A stretch of DNA of 64,000 nucleotides, from contig OZ231127.1 of the NCBI GenBank assembly GCA_965153355.1, forward strand, positions 5,208,001 through 5,272,000. The letters are read 5' to 3'. Position 1 is the first letter of the stretch, and every line of letters begins with the position of its first letter. This stretch comes from Flaccisagitta enflata (lineage: Eukaryota > Chaetognatha > Sagittoidea > Aphragmophora). Positions 23,833 to 34,609 of this stretch are shown one piece after another. The position numbers and the translations under genes were made by a program. The notes beneath the pieces were generated by a model. The model had not been told where the DNA came from, made no database searches, and worked only from the letters and a program-made list of their open reading frames with translations.

Positions 23833-24009
23833 CTTTTTGTTTCTTGCCACATTGGTCCGAGCAGTCGGCTTCACAATTGATCAACTCCTTGGCTCTCGGA
23901 TCATCGTCTTTGACATAAATGGCTAAATCACAAGGACATCCTCTTTCCTCATCAAATCTCGCAGATGTATCGTCAATCTCATTCATGATTTTGGTTGAGG
24001 GCCTTTTTC
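23833..24009 (-). CDS. Cysteine-module exon C (symmetric phase 1)
   Basis: 177 bp, phase 1 to phase 1. The acceptor is CAAACATCAG and the donor AAAAAG|GTTCCT. It encodes GKRPSTKIMNEIDD, then RGCPCDLAIYVKDDDPRAKE, then NCEADCSDQCGKKQKG. Exon B matches it over nearly its whole length (P-S-T-K-I lead, C-P-C-D-L-A-I-Y-V-K core, C-E-A-D-C-x3-C-G-x-[RK]-K-Q end), so B and C are a recent exon duplication. Upstream and downstream modules use the same phase, so the exon can be added or skipped without breaking frame. Confidence 0.75.
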
Positions 24010-24299
24010 CTGATGTTTGATGGAAAAATAAATAATAATTTAATCAATGATTAATTTCCTCTTGGTTTCATATTTTCCAATTTTGGTTAGGTAGTCTTTT
24101 TTTCTCTCGTACATTGACTCATTGACTCATAAGCGGCTGGAACCGGTCCAGTAACTGCTTTTGGTTCATCCAAAATCAAAAACCCAAAGAGGTCGACTTA
24201 TGCCCCTGACATGTAATCCCGATTAGACATAGGCCTACTTTTTTACCACACATAAGTAGTGATTAGTAGTAATGTTGTTCAACTTTCATAAAAAGGAAA

Positions 24300-24432
24300 A
24301 CAAGGCCATGTAGGCCAATAATGTGCGACGTGTGGATCATCGAACGAATGCATTACCCAACCAACCAACCGACCAACCGATGGACACAGCCAGTTATAGT
24401 CTATAATATAGAGGTGCTTTGTCGCACTTGAC
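24300..24432 (+). mobile_element. Hairpin-ended element, family C, beside exon B donor
   Basis: It begins 'acaaggccatgtaggccaat' with signal GTGCGAC, then (ACCA/ACCG)n, 'ggacacagccagttatag' and the hairpin AGGTGCTTTGTCGCACTT. Its hairpin ends about 10 bases from the 5' splice site of exon B (24443). Confidence 0.7.
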
Positions 24433-24442
24433 AACCTTTTAC

Positions 24443-24622
24443 CCTGTTTTCTTCGGCCGCATTGTGTCAAGCAATCCGCTTCGCACGGGATTTCCTTGTT
24501 CGCTCGCGCGTCGTCGTCTTCCTTTACGTAAATGGCCAAATCACACGGACATCCGCAGTCATGTTCAAAACACTCGCAACTTTCGTCGCGATCGTCATTG
24601 ATTTTCGTTGAAGGAGTTTCGC
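24443..24622 (-). CDS. Cysteine-module exon B (symmetric phase 1)
   Basis: 180 bp, phase 1 to phase 1. The acceptor is TTGTTTCCAAACAG and the donor AACAGG|GTAAAA. It reads G-E-T-P-S-T-K-I-N-D-D-R-D-E, then ESCECFEHDCGCPCDLAIYV, a D-D-D-A-R-A-N-K-E linker, and PCEADCLTQCGRRKQG. It has an extra C-E-C-F-E-H-D-C lead absent from exon C, so eight cysteines instead of five. It is sandwiched by two same-orientation family C elements, one ending about 10 bases after its donor and one starting about 11 bases before its acceptor. The upstream element's end supplies part of the polypyrimidine tract. Confidence 0.8.
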
Positions 24623-24632
24623 CTGTTTGGAA

Positions 24633-24776
24633 ACAACAAGGCCAAGTAGACCAATATGGTGCGCCGTGTGGAACGTCGAACAAATGCGTTATTGAACAAC
24701 AGAACGACCGACCGACCGACAAACCGACCAACGGACACAGCCGGTTATGGAGGTGCTTTGGCGGACCTAAAAAGGC
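24633..24776 (+). mobile_element. Hairpin-ended element, family C, beside exon B acceptor
   Basis: 'aacaaggccaagtagaccaa', a GGTGCGCCGTG signal region, (GACC)n, 'ggacacagccggttatggag' and a degraded hairpin AGGTGC...GGACCT with AAAAA. Confidence 0.65.
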
Positions 24777-24849
24777 AGGAAACACTGTTTCACTTTTAAG
24801 AAAAAAGAGAACACTGAGAGCAACGGACCAATGCATTGAATCATAGATG

Positions 24850-26080
24850 TAACGAACTATTGATTTTAAAAATCGACCAGGTCAAACGAATCATGGTCGA
24901 ACCCCTCCCAAAAATCGACCTCAAATCGACCATAGGTCGATCTTTTTGCCAGTTAGCCCTTTTTATTATGTGAAATATCATTTACAATCACAGCAACATG
25001 TTTCAGAAGCCACTCTATATCAACAGATAAGTTATCCACATTGTAGCCACTCATTAATATGAAAAAAGAAATAAGAGCCAACTTATCAGGAGAGACAAGC
25101 TTTTGTAGTTGAATTTTGTTTCAGAGCCTGGGTTCCGCAATTTTATCTGTACTCTTATAATTAACTATTGTAAATAAAAAAAGCGAACACTTTGTTTTGC
25201 TTATATCTTCTTAACTATGGGCCTGAACCATAGACAATCCATGACCGTTTGAAAGTCTTGTAAAAAATCTTCTTAATGGGATGTTGCTGGTCATTTTAGC
25301 TCTATTTGTTTTGAAATGGCTAAGGTTTGAAGCAAAAAATCGCTGATTGAAAAAATGGCTAATTTCAATTTTCTTCCAATGAGGAATTCTAGTGACTCGG
25401 TTTTTGTCAATGATGCAGCTCAGGATCGTCTGAGCTACTTGTTATGTTGAGCAAATAAAAGAGCTTCAGATTTTCTTTAAAATGGCGCCAAAAACAAATT
25501 TCTAACTCTATGCGTTTCATTTCTATGCTAACCAATGAAAATCACAGAGAATATCCGATTTTTTGACTACCTATCTTCATCCCAAAGCCTAATCATTGCT
25601 TGGATGTGAAACCCTCCCCAAGAATTCAATCTTATGAGTTTTTTTTTATCCTTCTAATTCAAATTTTAATCAGTCTCATCTTCAAATCAAGCCTATGCTA
25701 GCCAGTGAAAAAAACCCACAAAAATCAACCCGATTCATTTGTGTTTTGGTGACTCAGGAAGATTGTTTACAAACACTGAAAATCGACCCGATCAATCGAC
25801 CAGTCGATTAGTTCGTGACACCTCTGCATTGAATTGGCCCGACCCACAGACTGTCGTATCAAGTCACGCATCTCTGACTTTAAATTTGAAGGTCCATACG
25901 GGGCTTTTGTGTGAGCTAACGTGTCAGAGAGTGGCGCTGATTCCTGGCGTAACATCCGGTCAGACTAACTATCATGTGCGATGGCCAAAATAAAATGGCC
26001 ACGTTTTAGCCTTGACGTGCGCCTCGCTAATCAACAATTCACTAGTGAACAAATATTTGAATGTGTGAACAAACAAATGA
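24850..26080. other. AT-rich intron, no gene seen
   Basis: Contains scattered 'aatcgacc' motifs near 24870-24950 and 25780-25800 that may bound an old insertion. No coding signal. Confidence 0.4.
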
Positions 26081-26084
26081 GTGA

Positions 26085-26345
26085 ATGACTTTGTGAATGA
26101 ATGAATGTGTGAATGAATGAACGAATGAATAAATGAATGATTGAAGGGATGATTAAATTTGAATGAATGAATGAATGAATGAATGAATGAATGAATGAAT
26201 GAATGAATGAATGAATGAATGAACAAGTAACGAACGAATAAATGAATGAACGAACGAATGAAAGAATGAACGAATGAATGAATAATTGAATGAATGAATG
26301 ATCGAATGAATGGCTGAATGCTTTACTGAATGAATGTTGAAAGGC
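26085..26345. repeat. (GAAT)n microsatellite
   Basis: AATG/GAAT units with G/C substitutions. The cleanest run is 26160-26225. Confidence 0.97.
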
Positions 26346-26537
26346 ATGAGAGATGAAACAAGGACAGAAAGACGCCGAATTCAGCCAGTCTACGCAGTTT
26401 TAACGAACGCCAGAACGCGTGAAGGACCAACTGACCATTCAATCGACCAACTGACCGACCAAAAAAAAAATCTTATTACAGTATCGCGTGACCGAAACTG
26501 AAAAAAAAATTTGAGTGTTCGTGATCGCGTGACTCAC

Positions 26538-26786
26538 CTTCACGTCCGGTCGCATCATGATCCTGTAGACGGCACGTTTCGGAACATTCCGCTTCACAAG
26601 GCGCAGCGGACTCGTCTTTTCCCGTCTCCTTCACGTAAACCACCAACTCACAAGGACATCCAGATTCACCGCTGACGACTTTCGCCAAGTCGGCGCCACT
26701 CGCCACGTTTTTGGCGCCGTTGATTGGCGCCGCGTTAGCCAACGGGGTCATCGCCGCTTTTTTTTTGTTTCGTTGGCCGTTTATCC
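26538..26786 (-). CDS. Cysteine-module exon A (symmetric phase 1)
   Basis: 249 bp, phase 1 to phase 1. The donor GAAG|GTGAGT is strong; the acceptor GCGATTGAAG is weak and was chosen because it keeps the phase and open frame. It reads G-I-N-G-Q-R-N-K-K-K-A-A, an A/P-rich lead (PLANAAPINGAKNVASGADL), then GCPCELVVYVKETGKDESAA, PCEAECSETCRLQDHD. The module cysteines are all kept. GC content is well above that of the surrounding intron. An alternative start at the ATG 36 bases downstream is possible if this is a first exon. Confidence 0.7.
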
Positions 26787-26789
26787 CTT

Positions 26790-27210
26790 CAATCGCCGCG
26801 AGAGGCGTCGCAGTCGATGCTGTACCGCGGATGAGGGAAGGATTTTAAACGCTTATTTTTTTAAAAAGACTGTCACTTTTGGAGGAAGCCTTGTATATGA
26901 GATAGAGATAGCTACCAGTAAAATAACTACAACAATCTTAAATTTTGAGCTATTTCTAGCCTTACGTTCTTATAAATTTGGTTCTTATACGAAAAAATGT
27001 GTATGTGAAATAAGGGTCATGCTCAAAAAATTTTAAAGCAAGATACAACAATTTTTGCATAAAATGATATTTCATGCACGCATCAAACCAATGTAGCACC
27101 TTCATAATAGGGGCAATTTTTCTGTTTGCTTAATTAGTTAACACGAACAACAGTAACAGTAACACATGAACAAGGACGCACAGGTGCAGACGCGCATACA
27201 TACGCACATA
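26790..27210. other. Intron, no gene seen
   Basis: Carries a fragment ('acgttcttataaatttggtt') like the MITE at 10.1 kb. Confidence 0.4.
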
Positions 27211-27211
27211 C

Positions 27212-27216
<5 letters not shown>

Positions 27217-27299
<83 letters not shown>
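27217..27299. repeat. (CA)n microsatellite
   Basis: About 40 CA units followed by three 'ttatatggacg' repeats. Confidence 0.97.
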
Positions 27300-27301
<2 letters not shown>

Positions 27302-27482
27302 ATATGGACGTACACTTATATGGACGCACACTTATATGGACATTCACGTAACTATAGATCTCGTGCTACCTTGGACAGTATCAATGTTCTCACAATTGCA
27401 TCCTTCCGGTGATTCGATTCGAACTTCTTTTTCATTCTGAACAAAAGAGGGAAATTAGATTCGTATTCAGAATTTGCTGTGC

Positions 27483-27703
<221 letters not shown>

Positions 27704-27729
27704 TAACTCTTGATCTTACACTCTTATAC

Positions 27730-27997
27730 CTATCCCATAGGTCGGTTTTTCATTCCCGACTCGACGATCTTCGGCGCGTTTAACAACTCCTTGACAACTG
27801 CAGAAAAACCGGTCATCGTCCAGCGCTTCCGCTTCCAGCGTCTGCGTACTCATTGTCGACTGACGCCGCGGCGACGAGGTCTTCGATGAACTTCTTCTTC
27901 TTCTCGCTTCCGCCTCCGCATCCGCGTCGACGCCTTCGATCTCCGCGGCGCCAATTTCGATGGCGTTTTGAGTCAAATGATAATTCTCCTCCGCCAT
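27730..27997 (-). CDS. Candidate first exon of the downstream module gene
   Basis: The ATG at 27997 has a good context (AAAATGG). Eighty-nine codons read MAEENYHLTQNAIEIGAAEI, an E/A/R-rich stretch (DADAEAEARRRRSSSKTSSP), T-M-S-T-Q-T-L-E-A-E-A-L-D-D-D, then FFCSCQGVVKRAEDRR. It leaves in phase 1 at GATAG|GTATAAG, matching the phase-1 acceptor of exon A. C-S-C-Q echoes the module's first pair. The frame stays open upstream of the ATG, so the alternative is that this is an internal exon joined to the 28.1-kb block. A start is favoured by the motifs over the ATG. Confidence 0.55.
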
Positions 27998-28012
27998 TTT
28001 GGTCACGTGACT
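27988..28012 (-). promoter_or_regulatory. E-box palindrome and YY1-like ATGGCGG at a possible start
   Basis: The - strand reads GTCACGTGACCAAAATGGCGG across about 28008-27991. GTCACGTGAC is a full palindromic E-box (USF/TFE type). AAAATGGCGG matches the YY1 core that often overlaps start codons. The pair suggests a transcription start for the 28.0-15.6 kb gene, but it lies inside GC-rich coding-like sequence, so chance is possible. Confidence 0.4.
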
Positions 28013-28104
28013 GTACAACGTGCAAATTGGAGGATGCTCATTTGTCTTTTTTTGAAGTCGGCGAGGCGGCGCCTCCATCCACGCGACTGTTCCCGATCGT
28101 GGAA

Positions 28105-29300
28105 GCGTTGTCACACTGTTACGCCTCTGCGCGCGACGATCTTCGGCCGAGACTGGTTCGTTGTGGACTCTGGAACTTGGACGCAACGCGGCGCGGCAAT
28201 GATTCCTCTTTGACTGTTTGCGAATGCATTTGGCGCAGAAGAGGCGTCTTGGATTTGAGCACTCCTAACAACTGCAGCCTGATTCGTCGCTTCATCGGGC
28301 ATTGCTTGAGAAGTGGATAAAGGCGCCGCGGTTACGGCCTTTTACGGCCTTCACTCGTGAATCATGCTGCAGTCCCAATTCCGTCGCGGCATAATCATCT
28401 TCTTGCTGCGGTGTGGATCCGGACGCGGCTTCGATGATCGATTCCAGCTGTAGCCGCTCGTCGGCGCATCCGTCGCAATCGCAGTCCCGCGTCCAATTTT
28501 TCTCCAAATCTTCCGTCTCTTCACTTCGGGCTTTGAAGTGCGCCGTCAACTCGCATTTGCAGCCATCTTCCGCCGACGGAAATGAATCGGTTTCTTCGTA
28601 TGAAATTTCTTCTTTGGCGCCATCTGGTATTTTTCATGTCTTAGCCACGACGCCAGCATTCAAAACGCCACGCTGGGGCAAATTCTCCTCTTCCACCTCT
28701 TCCTCCACCATACCTTTGGTCCTTGCGTCAATCACGGAGCTGCAGCTTCCACATTTGCAGTCTTTGGTATATTCTTTTTCCAGTCTTTCTTTATCATTTT
28801 CATTTCTTTTCACAAATGTCACCAAATCGCATTTGCACCCAATCTCAGGATCCACAAGTTTGTCGTTGCCCTCTAACCTGGCGGTAGGAGGGATGCTGAT
28901 TTGTGCCTTTTTGGACGACTTGGTGGATTTTGTCAAACTTTTTCTTTCATATCCCTTAGGTGTATTTGGTGAAAAGCGGTTGTAGGGTTCATGTTTCACA
29001 TCATCTACATTTTCCGTCTCATTTGGAATTGAAGTCTCCATTGCCACTGAGAGATCACACAGCCCGGTAGCGGTATCGTCAAAGGATGTCACTTTGAAAT
29101 TATGGAAACCAAGCTCAGTGGCTATATTTTCAGCGTCTTGCTCCTCTTTAACAAGACATGTTTTATCAGCGAATGAGCAGTCACATAAGCCATATTTTCA
29201 ACTTCATCGGTGAAATTTGCATCTGATGCCATGGGCTCAACCGACACTAAGCTCCAAGGACCTCTTGGGCACCTTATTTTCACCTTTTTGAGTGTCAACT
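28105..29300 (-). CDS. Coding block with two cysteine modules, frame-broken
   Basis: From 29.2 kb downward: CDCSFADKTCLVKEEQ, then F-K-V-T-S-F-D-D-T-A-T-G-L-C-D-L-S, then module 1 IGCKCDLVTFVKRNENDK with YTKDCKCGSCSS, then module 2 DGCKCELTAHFKARSEET with NWTRDCDCDGCADE, then SSAPNAFANSQRG. Here the second cluster is C-x-C-x2-C, as in the 31-34 kb block. Breaks: a shift near 29185; an in-frame TGA at 28634-28636 between the modules; a perfect 10-bp duplication at 28332-28351 that shifts the frame; and a stop near 28111. Codon use turns GC-rich below about 28.6 kb. Either this is a decaying copy, or the sequence holds indel errors. Confidence 0.55.
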
Positions 29301-29310
29301 TGAGTTTGCG

Positions 29311-30551
29311 TTACAACAAAATCATTGACTTTGCGTGGTTTTTCAGTACTTGCTCTATCAGCTCTCTTTTGCTCCTCACCCATTCCTTTGAGATTTTTGT
29401 CAGATCAGTGTTTGTCTTCAAGTTTCCAATTCTCTTGGTAGATTTGGGTACAGTCTCCTTGATTGTTGTTGACTTTTTTTGTTCTTTACTGAGATCATTG
29501 TCAAATGAAATTTTTCCAATTGATCTTTTTTCAACCAAATCGGTTTTACCATATGTAATGTCTGAGTTAATAAACATGGAGGCTCCAGCTTGTTCTTGTC
29601 TCTTTTGAGTGTCAACCTTAGATTGAGTTTCAACAAAATTTTCACATTACATTCTTCTTCAGTGCTTGCTTTTCCAGCTTTCTTTTGCTGCTCACCCATT
29701 CCTTTGTTGTTTTTTTCTTTTGTCTGATCAGCGCTTGTTTTCAAGTTTTCACTTTTTTCAGAAGGTTTGGGTTGGATCTCCTTGATTGTTGTTGACTGTC
29801 TTTGTTCTTTGATAGGTTCACAGTTACATGGAAGTTTTTCTGTAAAACTACCCCTGACCAGATCTGTTTGCCTATATTGAATGTCAGATGTTTCATTGGT
29901 GGAGGTTCTTGCTTGAATATGGATATTTTGAGCTTCAACTTTAGAGAGCGGTTCAACAAAATTTTCAACCATATAAGATTCCTCAATGTTTCCACTTTTT
30001 GCACCATCTTGGTTTTCATCCACCATGGAGATTGCTCTCTCCTTCATTTGATCATTGGTCATTTTTAAATTTTCACTCTTTTCAATATTCATGACTACAT
30101 TCTCCCAGGTTGATATTGACTGACTGATTTAATTATTGTGTTTGCTGTTTTCCAAGACTAAATCAGTTCCATCATTGGTCAAAGAGTCTGCATTCTCTTG
30201 GGAAATATCCATGCAATTTAGGAAGGAGAATTTAGCTTGGTCTTTTCGTTCATTTATTTTAACCTTGTGCTGAACCTCAAAGAATTGATTCGCCTCATTA
30301 GCATCATCAATTTTCTTTTTGTTACTTCTTGAAGCTCCATACATTGTGCAAATAGGGATGTTTTTGATATTTTGACTCTTGATCTCAGCATCACTTGCAC
30401 CAAGTTCATACTTATCGTCTATGTCCAGTTCCACTGGTCTTTGTGGAAACGTTTTTTCTTCTCTTTCTTTGGCCTTTTCATAATCAATAATGATGGCCTC
30501 ACTATTTTCTTCTGGTTTTGGTAGCTTTGACCAGATACAGTGCGACTCATA
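29311..30551 (-). CDS. Low-complexity coding block with diverged tandem repeats, frame-broken
   Basis: It opens with LPKPEENSEAIIIDYEKAKE and VELDIDDKYELGASDAEIKS, then repeats of about 110 residues recognisable by [KR]-[SI]-E-N-L-K-x-[TS]-x-[DN]-Q and Q-S-T-T-I-K-E. Examples are EKSENLKMTNDQMKERAI, QSTTIKEIQPKPSEKSENLK and KSTTIKETVPKSTKRIGNLK. 'SDI-x-Y-x-x-T-D-L-V' precedes each later repeat. Reading needs frame changes near 30130 and 29600-29580. K/E/S/T/N-rich composition suggests a disordered linker between cysteine-module blocks. No donor or acceptor is clear within it. Function unknown. Confidence 0.45.
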
Positions 30552-30559
30552 AAAAAAGT

Positions 30560-31400
30560 TACAACTTTCAGTATAGTTTTACATTATTTGAATTCAACCA
30601 ATCTTATTGTTATTCATGAGCATTTTAAAGAGCTTTAAAAAATGAACAATTTGCCACCAGTCCCATCGAATTTGATCAATTAGTTTAGATTTTATGTTAA
30701 AATGAAGACAAATGTATCAAAACCTACGTGGGAAAACAACAGATTTTCTGTTATAGTTTTTAAAGGACAAATTTTACAAAAACTATTGTAATTTGTAAAC
30801 CAATTGAGCTAATAACTCCAGAAACGGCTCAAATGACAGATTTTTTGAAGGGCTTTCTCAATGTCATTGATTTTGATAGGTTTTTACTTGATTTGAACCC
30901 TTTATGAATGACAAAAGAAAGAATTTTTTCATCACTTAAATCTAAAAAATTATTGATCTTTTTTTCCTCATAAAATATCCATGTTTGAATAAAAAAAGTA
31001 AACAAAATCAGTGACCGTTTGAAAGATCTTTGAAAGATCTTTCATTCTAGACCAATCCCAGCCTCCTAGCTTTACTCATTTGGAAATGACATTGGTTTGA
31101 AGTTAAATAGGTACATTTTGGTGATGCACCTTTTCAAACTTGAAATTGAATACTCTTCAGTCTTTTTCTTACTGCGTCTGAACAATTTGAGCTAGAAATG
31201 CGAGATTGGCGGCAAATGAAAGCTCTTTTAAATATTTTTCAAATGATCTATAATTTCAATTGATTTCTTGCATTGCAAATGACAAAAATCAAATATAAAA
31301 GGTCCCTTATTTATATTTTTTGAAGAATTTACAGTTCAGACACAGATCCTGGAACCATTATCTATTTTTTATCATAAAATCTAAAATAATTGATGAAAAC
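30560..31400. repeat. Dispersed repeat, inverted partner at 42.74-43.27 kb
   Basis: About 500 bases around 31000-31260, such as 'cattctagaccaatcccagc' and 'gagattggcggcaaatgaaa', match 42770-43020 in the opposite orientation at a diverged level. Probably an old element lying in the intron between the 31.5-kb and 30.5-kb coding blocks. Confidence 0.55.
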
Positions 31401-31484
31401 TCATGGGATTTGTGACATTCGCCTCATTTGATGATGCCCTTTCCATTTCTCACAAAAAAAATATTGATAAATCATTTTTTTCAC

Positions 31485-34400
31485 CAGAAGTATCTTTGAG
31501 AACAGCTGTAACCTTTTTTATGGTTCGCAGTGTAGAGATTGATTGTCTTGGCTCATCCTCATGTAGAGGGGCATTTTCAAAAAGGACTGATGGTATTGCT
31601 GAAAGACTTTGATGACTGGCTGCTGGTTGAGTCTCTCTTTGGGCTTGTTTTCTGTCATTTTTTTCAAGAAGTGATCCACTGGTAGACTCATGAACAGAAT
31701 TGATTGTGGAAAGATTTTCTAGACTTCTGCACTTCTCCTTGTGGTAATTAAACAGTATTGTAAACCAGCAATGAATGCATTTCAGAGGGATATTCTTCAA
31801 CATTTTCTGGTTGTGTATGGGAATTTTGCCTCTGGCTTTGTTCTCTTATATCATTTCTCTTAATACTATCGTGGTCAGCTACAGGCATTGTCACCAAATT
31901 TTCATGCATTTGAGTTTCCAAAATGACTGGTTCATCCATACTGTTGTCATCAGCATTTTCACAATCAGTGCATGTGCCACATTGGCATCCACTCAGCCAA
32001 TCTTTAATAGCTTGAGTTGTTTGTTCTCCATTTCCTTTGACATACATCACAGTTTCACATCTGCAAGCTTCATCTGTTGGTGCAAATAACTCCATACCTT
32101 CATTACTACTACCTGCCCTTCCATCAATCAATTCAGCCTTCAAGGTACTCTTTGTAAGTAGGGAATCTTTGTCTTCATCACCGTTTTGGAGTAAAGCACT
32201 AAAGCGTTGATGTACAGATGGTATCATAGAAAGTCTCTCTTGAAGTTCAATAGTTTGACTTGTGATATTGCTTTTTCTACTATCTATCAGTGTTTTTTCT
32301 TTTTTGATGAGGTCTTCATCAGCGGTTGGCAACATTTCAATCTCTCCATCGACTTGAGTGTTCAGAGTAAGTGGATCTTGAAAGAGATTTTGTTCTGAGT
32401 AAGCACATTCTGCACATACTGCACACTGACAAGCTTTCAACCACTCATTTATTGTTTGGGAATTTTCATCCTCAGTTCCTTTCAAGTAAATCACAGTTTC
32501 ACAGCGGCAGGCTTCATCTGTTGGTGATAGAATTTCTAAATCATCTTCGCCCTCATGATGGGGTCCAGCAATTTTAAACTCTGCTCTTTTTCCTTTCTTC
32601 TTACCCACAAGTCCACCTTTTTCTTCCTTATCATGTAACAAGGCACTATGGCGCTTGAGAGCAGATGGTATACCTGATAGCATTTCTTGACTACTAACTA
32701 TTTGTGTCTCATATTCAGCTTTCTGAGTCATTACTGATTTTTGGTCTCCATCAATCTGACCCAAGGCGGCATTTTCACATTCAAGGCATACACCACACTC
32801 ACAACCTTCAAACCATTCTTTTTTTGCTTGGACAACTTGTTCTTCAGTGCCTTTTAGATAAATCACTGCCTGACAGCGACATGCTTCCTCATACGGAGTC
32901 AGCTCTTTGTAATCCTCATTGTTTGCAGCAGTTTCTTTTTCTGGCCTGTACAGTAGTTGCCCAAAAGTAACAACTCTGTCTAGGCTATCCTCTTTTATTT
33001 GGGCATTCATAAAGTCCATCAAAGATTCATTTTCAGTTTTACCCACAGTCAAAATTCCTCGTTTTTGACCTGATGTACTAAATTCATCATCTGCATCTTT
33101 GGCACCTTTCAAATCACCATCAACTTGAGAGTGGATCTGCACATGCTTCGTTTCAGTCCCATGTTTGGCCTTTCATTTGATTAAACATCTGCAGCTGATC
33201 ATCACCATTTGCCAATATAGGCTCTTGAGTAATCCCTTTGGCTTGACTGTATTGTAGAAGATGTTCAATGCCACCTTCAGTACCAGCCATTGGTTTTTTA
33301 ACAACACCTTTTATCTGGCTGTATGACTGGAGGTCTTTATTTTCACTGTCAAGTTCACTTTCATACTGAGCTCTTTGATTTTTCTGGGAAAGTTTGTTAT
33401 TTATGACAGGCGCTGATTGGATCTGATCAGCATTTTCGCAATCAGGACAACACACTCACAGCCTTCAAACCACTCTTTTTTCTCTTGGGCAACTTTCTCA
33501 TCAGTGCCTTTCAAATAAATCTCTGCTTGACAACGACAGCATTCATTTGGTGGAAGCTTCTCAACATCACCTGAACTCAAAGTGGATGTCACTTCCAGGA
33601 CACCTTTTATCTGCCCGAATGCTCTGGACTTTTCAGTGCCATCCTGTTGATTAATCACACCAGCCGCGGCTCCACGAGTTTGACTGAAAAATTCTGTTAG
33701 CATTTCATCACCTTTGGGATACTCCTGTAATCCTCTAGATTTGCCATAAAATTCTGCAAGGTCAGTATTCAATCCTCCACTCTTCAAACCTGTACCATCA
33801 GATATCCCCTTAGCATGAGCAAAATGTTCCAAATGTTCTGCATCACTTTTAATCTGTGGACTATCAATGGTACCCTTGAGTTGACCAATCAAAATCAGTT
33901 TATTTTTGTCACTGTCAACATTTGGACTATTAGTTACTCCCTTTTTCTGTTTATATTGAAAATCCATCATCCTTCTTTGGACTTTTTATAACTCCAAGGT
34001 TTTGAGCAAAGATCTCCATGTTCTCTACCTCAGGATTTTGGAGAAATGCGCCTTTGGCTTGGCTGAAGACAGTTCTGCCTTCTTGAAGACCTTCTGAACT
34101 TTCTGGCATCCCTCTTGTTTGACCTAATACATCAGCATGCTCCTCAGGATGTTCCTCATTATCCTGCTGCATTCCTTTGATTTGACTGTATACATTGGTT
34201 GACTCATTAGGACCTTCTGGTATTCCTATTGTTTGTCCATAGACTTCCACATGCTCAGGAGGTCCCTCAGAAGTTCCAACACTTTGGCCAAATACATCAG
34301 CGCGCTCTTCATGACATTCTTCATATTCATCTTGCTTCCCGAAGACTTGAACATATTCTCGAGGGCCTTTCGGCATTCCTCTGGTCTGACCAAAATATTC

Positions 34401-34495
34401 AGTTGGACCCTGGTCCTTTTGACACGAACATTTGTGATCTTCCTCCCTTAGGCGCGTGGCACATATTTCCACTGGTTGATGGTGAGACTTGTGAA
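31485..34495 (-). CDS. Giant repeat exon: F-x-Q-x-[KR]-G repeats and four cysteine modules
   Basis: The acceptor TTTCTTTCCCTCAG (phase 1) is at 34496 and a possible donor TCTG|GTGAAA (phase 1) at 31485. The first third has at least 14 repeats of 18-27 residues with core [VF]-[FY]-[GS]-Q-[TIA]-[KR]-G, e.g. EYFGQTRGMPKGPREYVQ, VYGQTIGIPEGPNE, VFSQAKGAFLQNPE. Then come four modules: CCRCQAEIYLKGTDEKVAQE, CRCQAVIYLKGTEEQVVQAK, CRCETVIYLKGTEDENSQ and CRCETVMYVKGNGEQTTQ, each followed after W-[FL]-x2 by C-[EQ]-C-x2-C. A linker with L-S-x-I-P-S-x-x-x-x-x-S-A-L-L separates them. The frame breaks near 33960, 33450, 33150 and 31770, yet the repeat pattern continues across each, so the protein order is clear. 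Unknown family. Confidence 0.7.
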
Positions 34496-34609
34496 CTGAG
34501 GGAAAGAAAAATACCATGAGCAAATTATCGTATTATCCTCAGACTCAGCCGCTGATGGTAAAGAATGCAAAATGTTAGACAAAGCTAAGCGGACAGGAAT
34601 CCCACTTGC

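Noticed and set aside
28634-28636. Selenocysteine reading of the in-frame TGA
   Set aside because: No SECIS-like element was seen, and nearby frame breaks make decay, error or splicing more likely.
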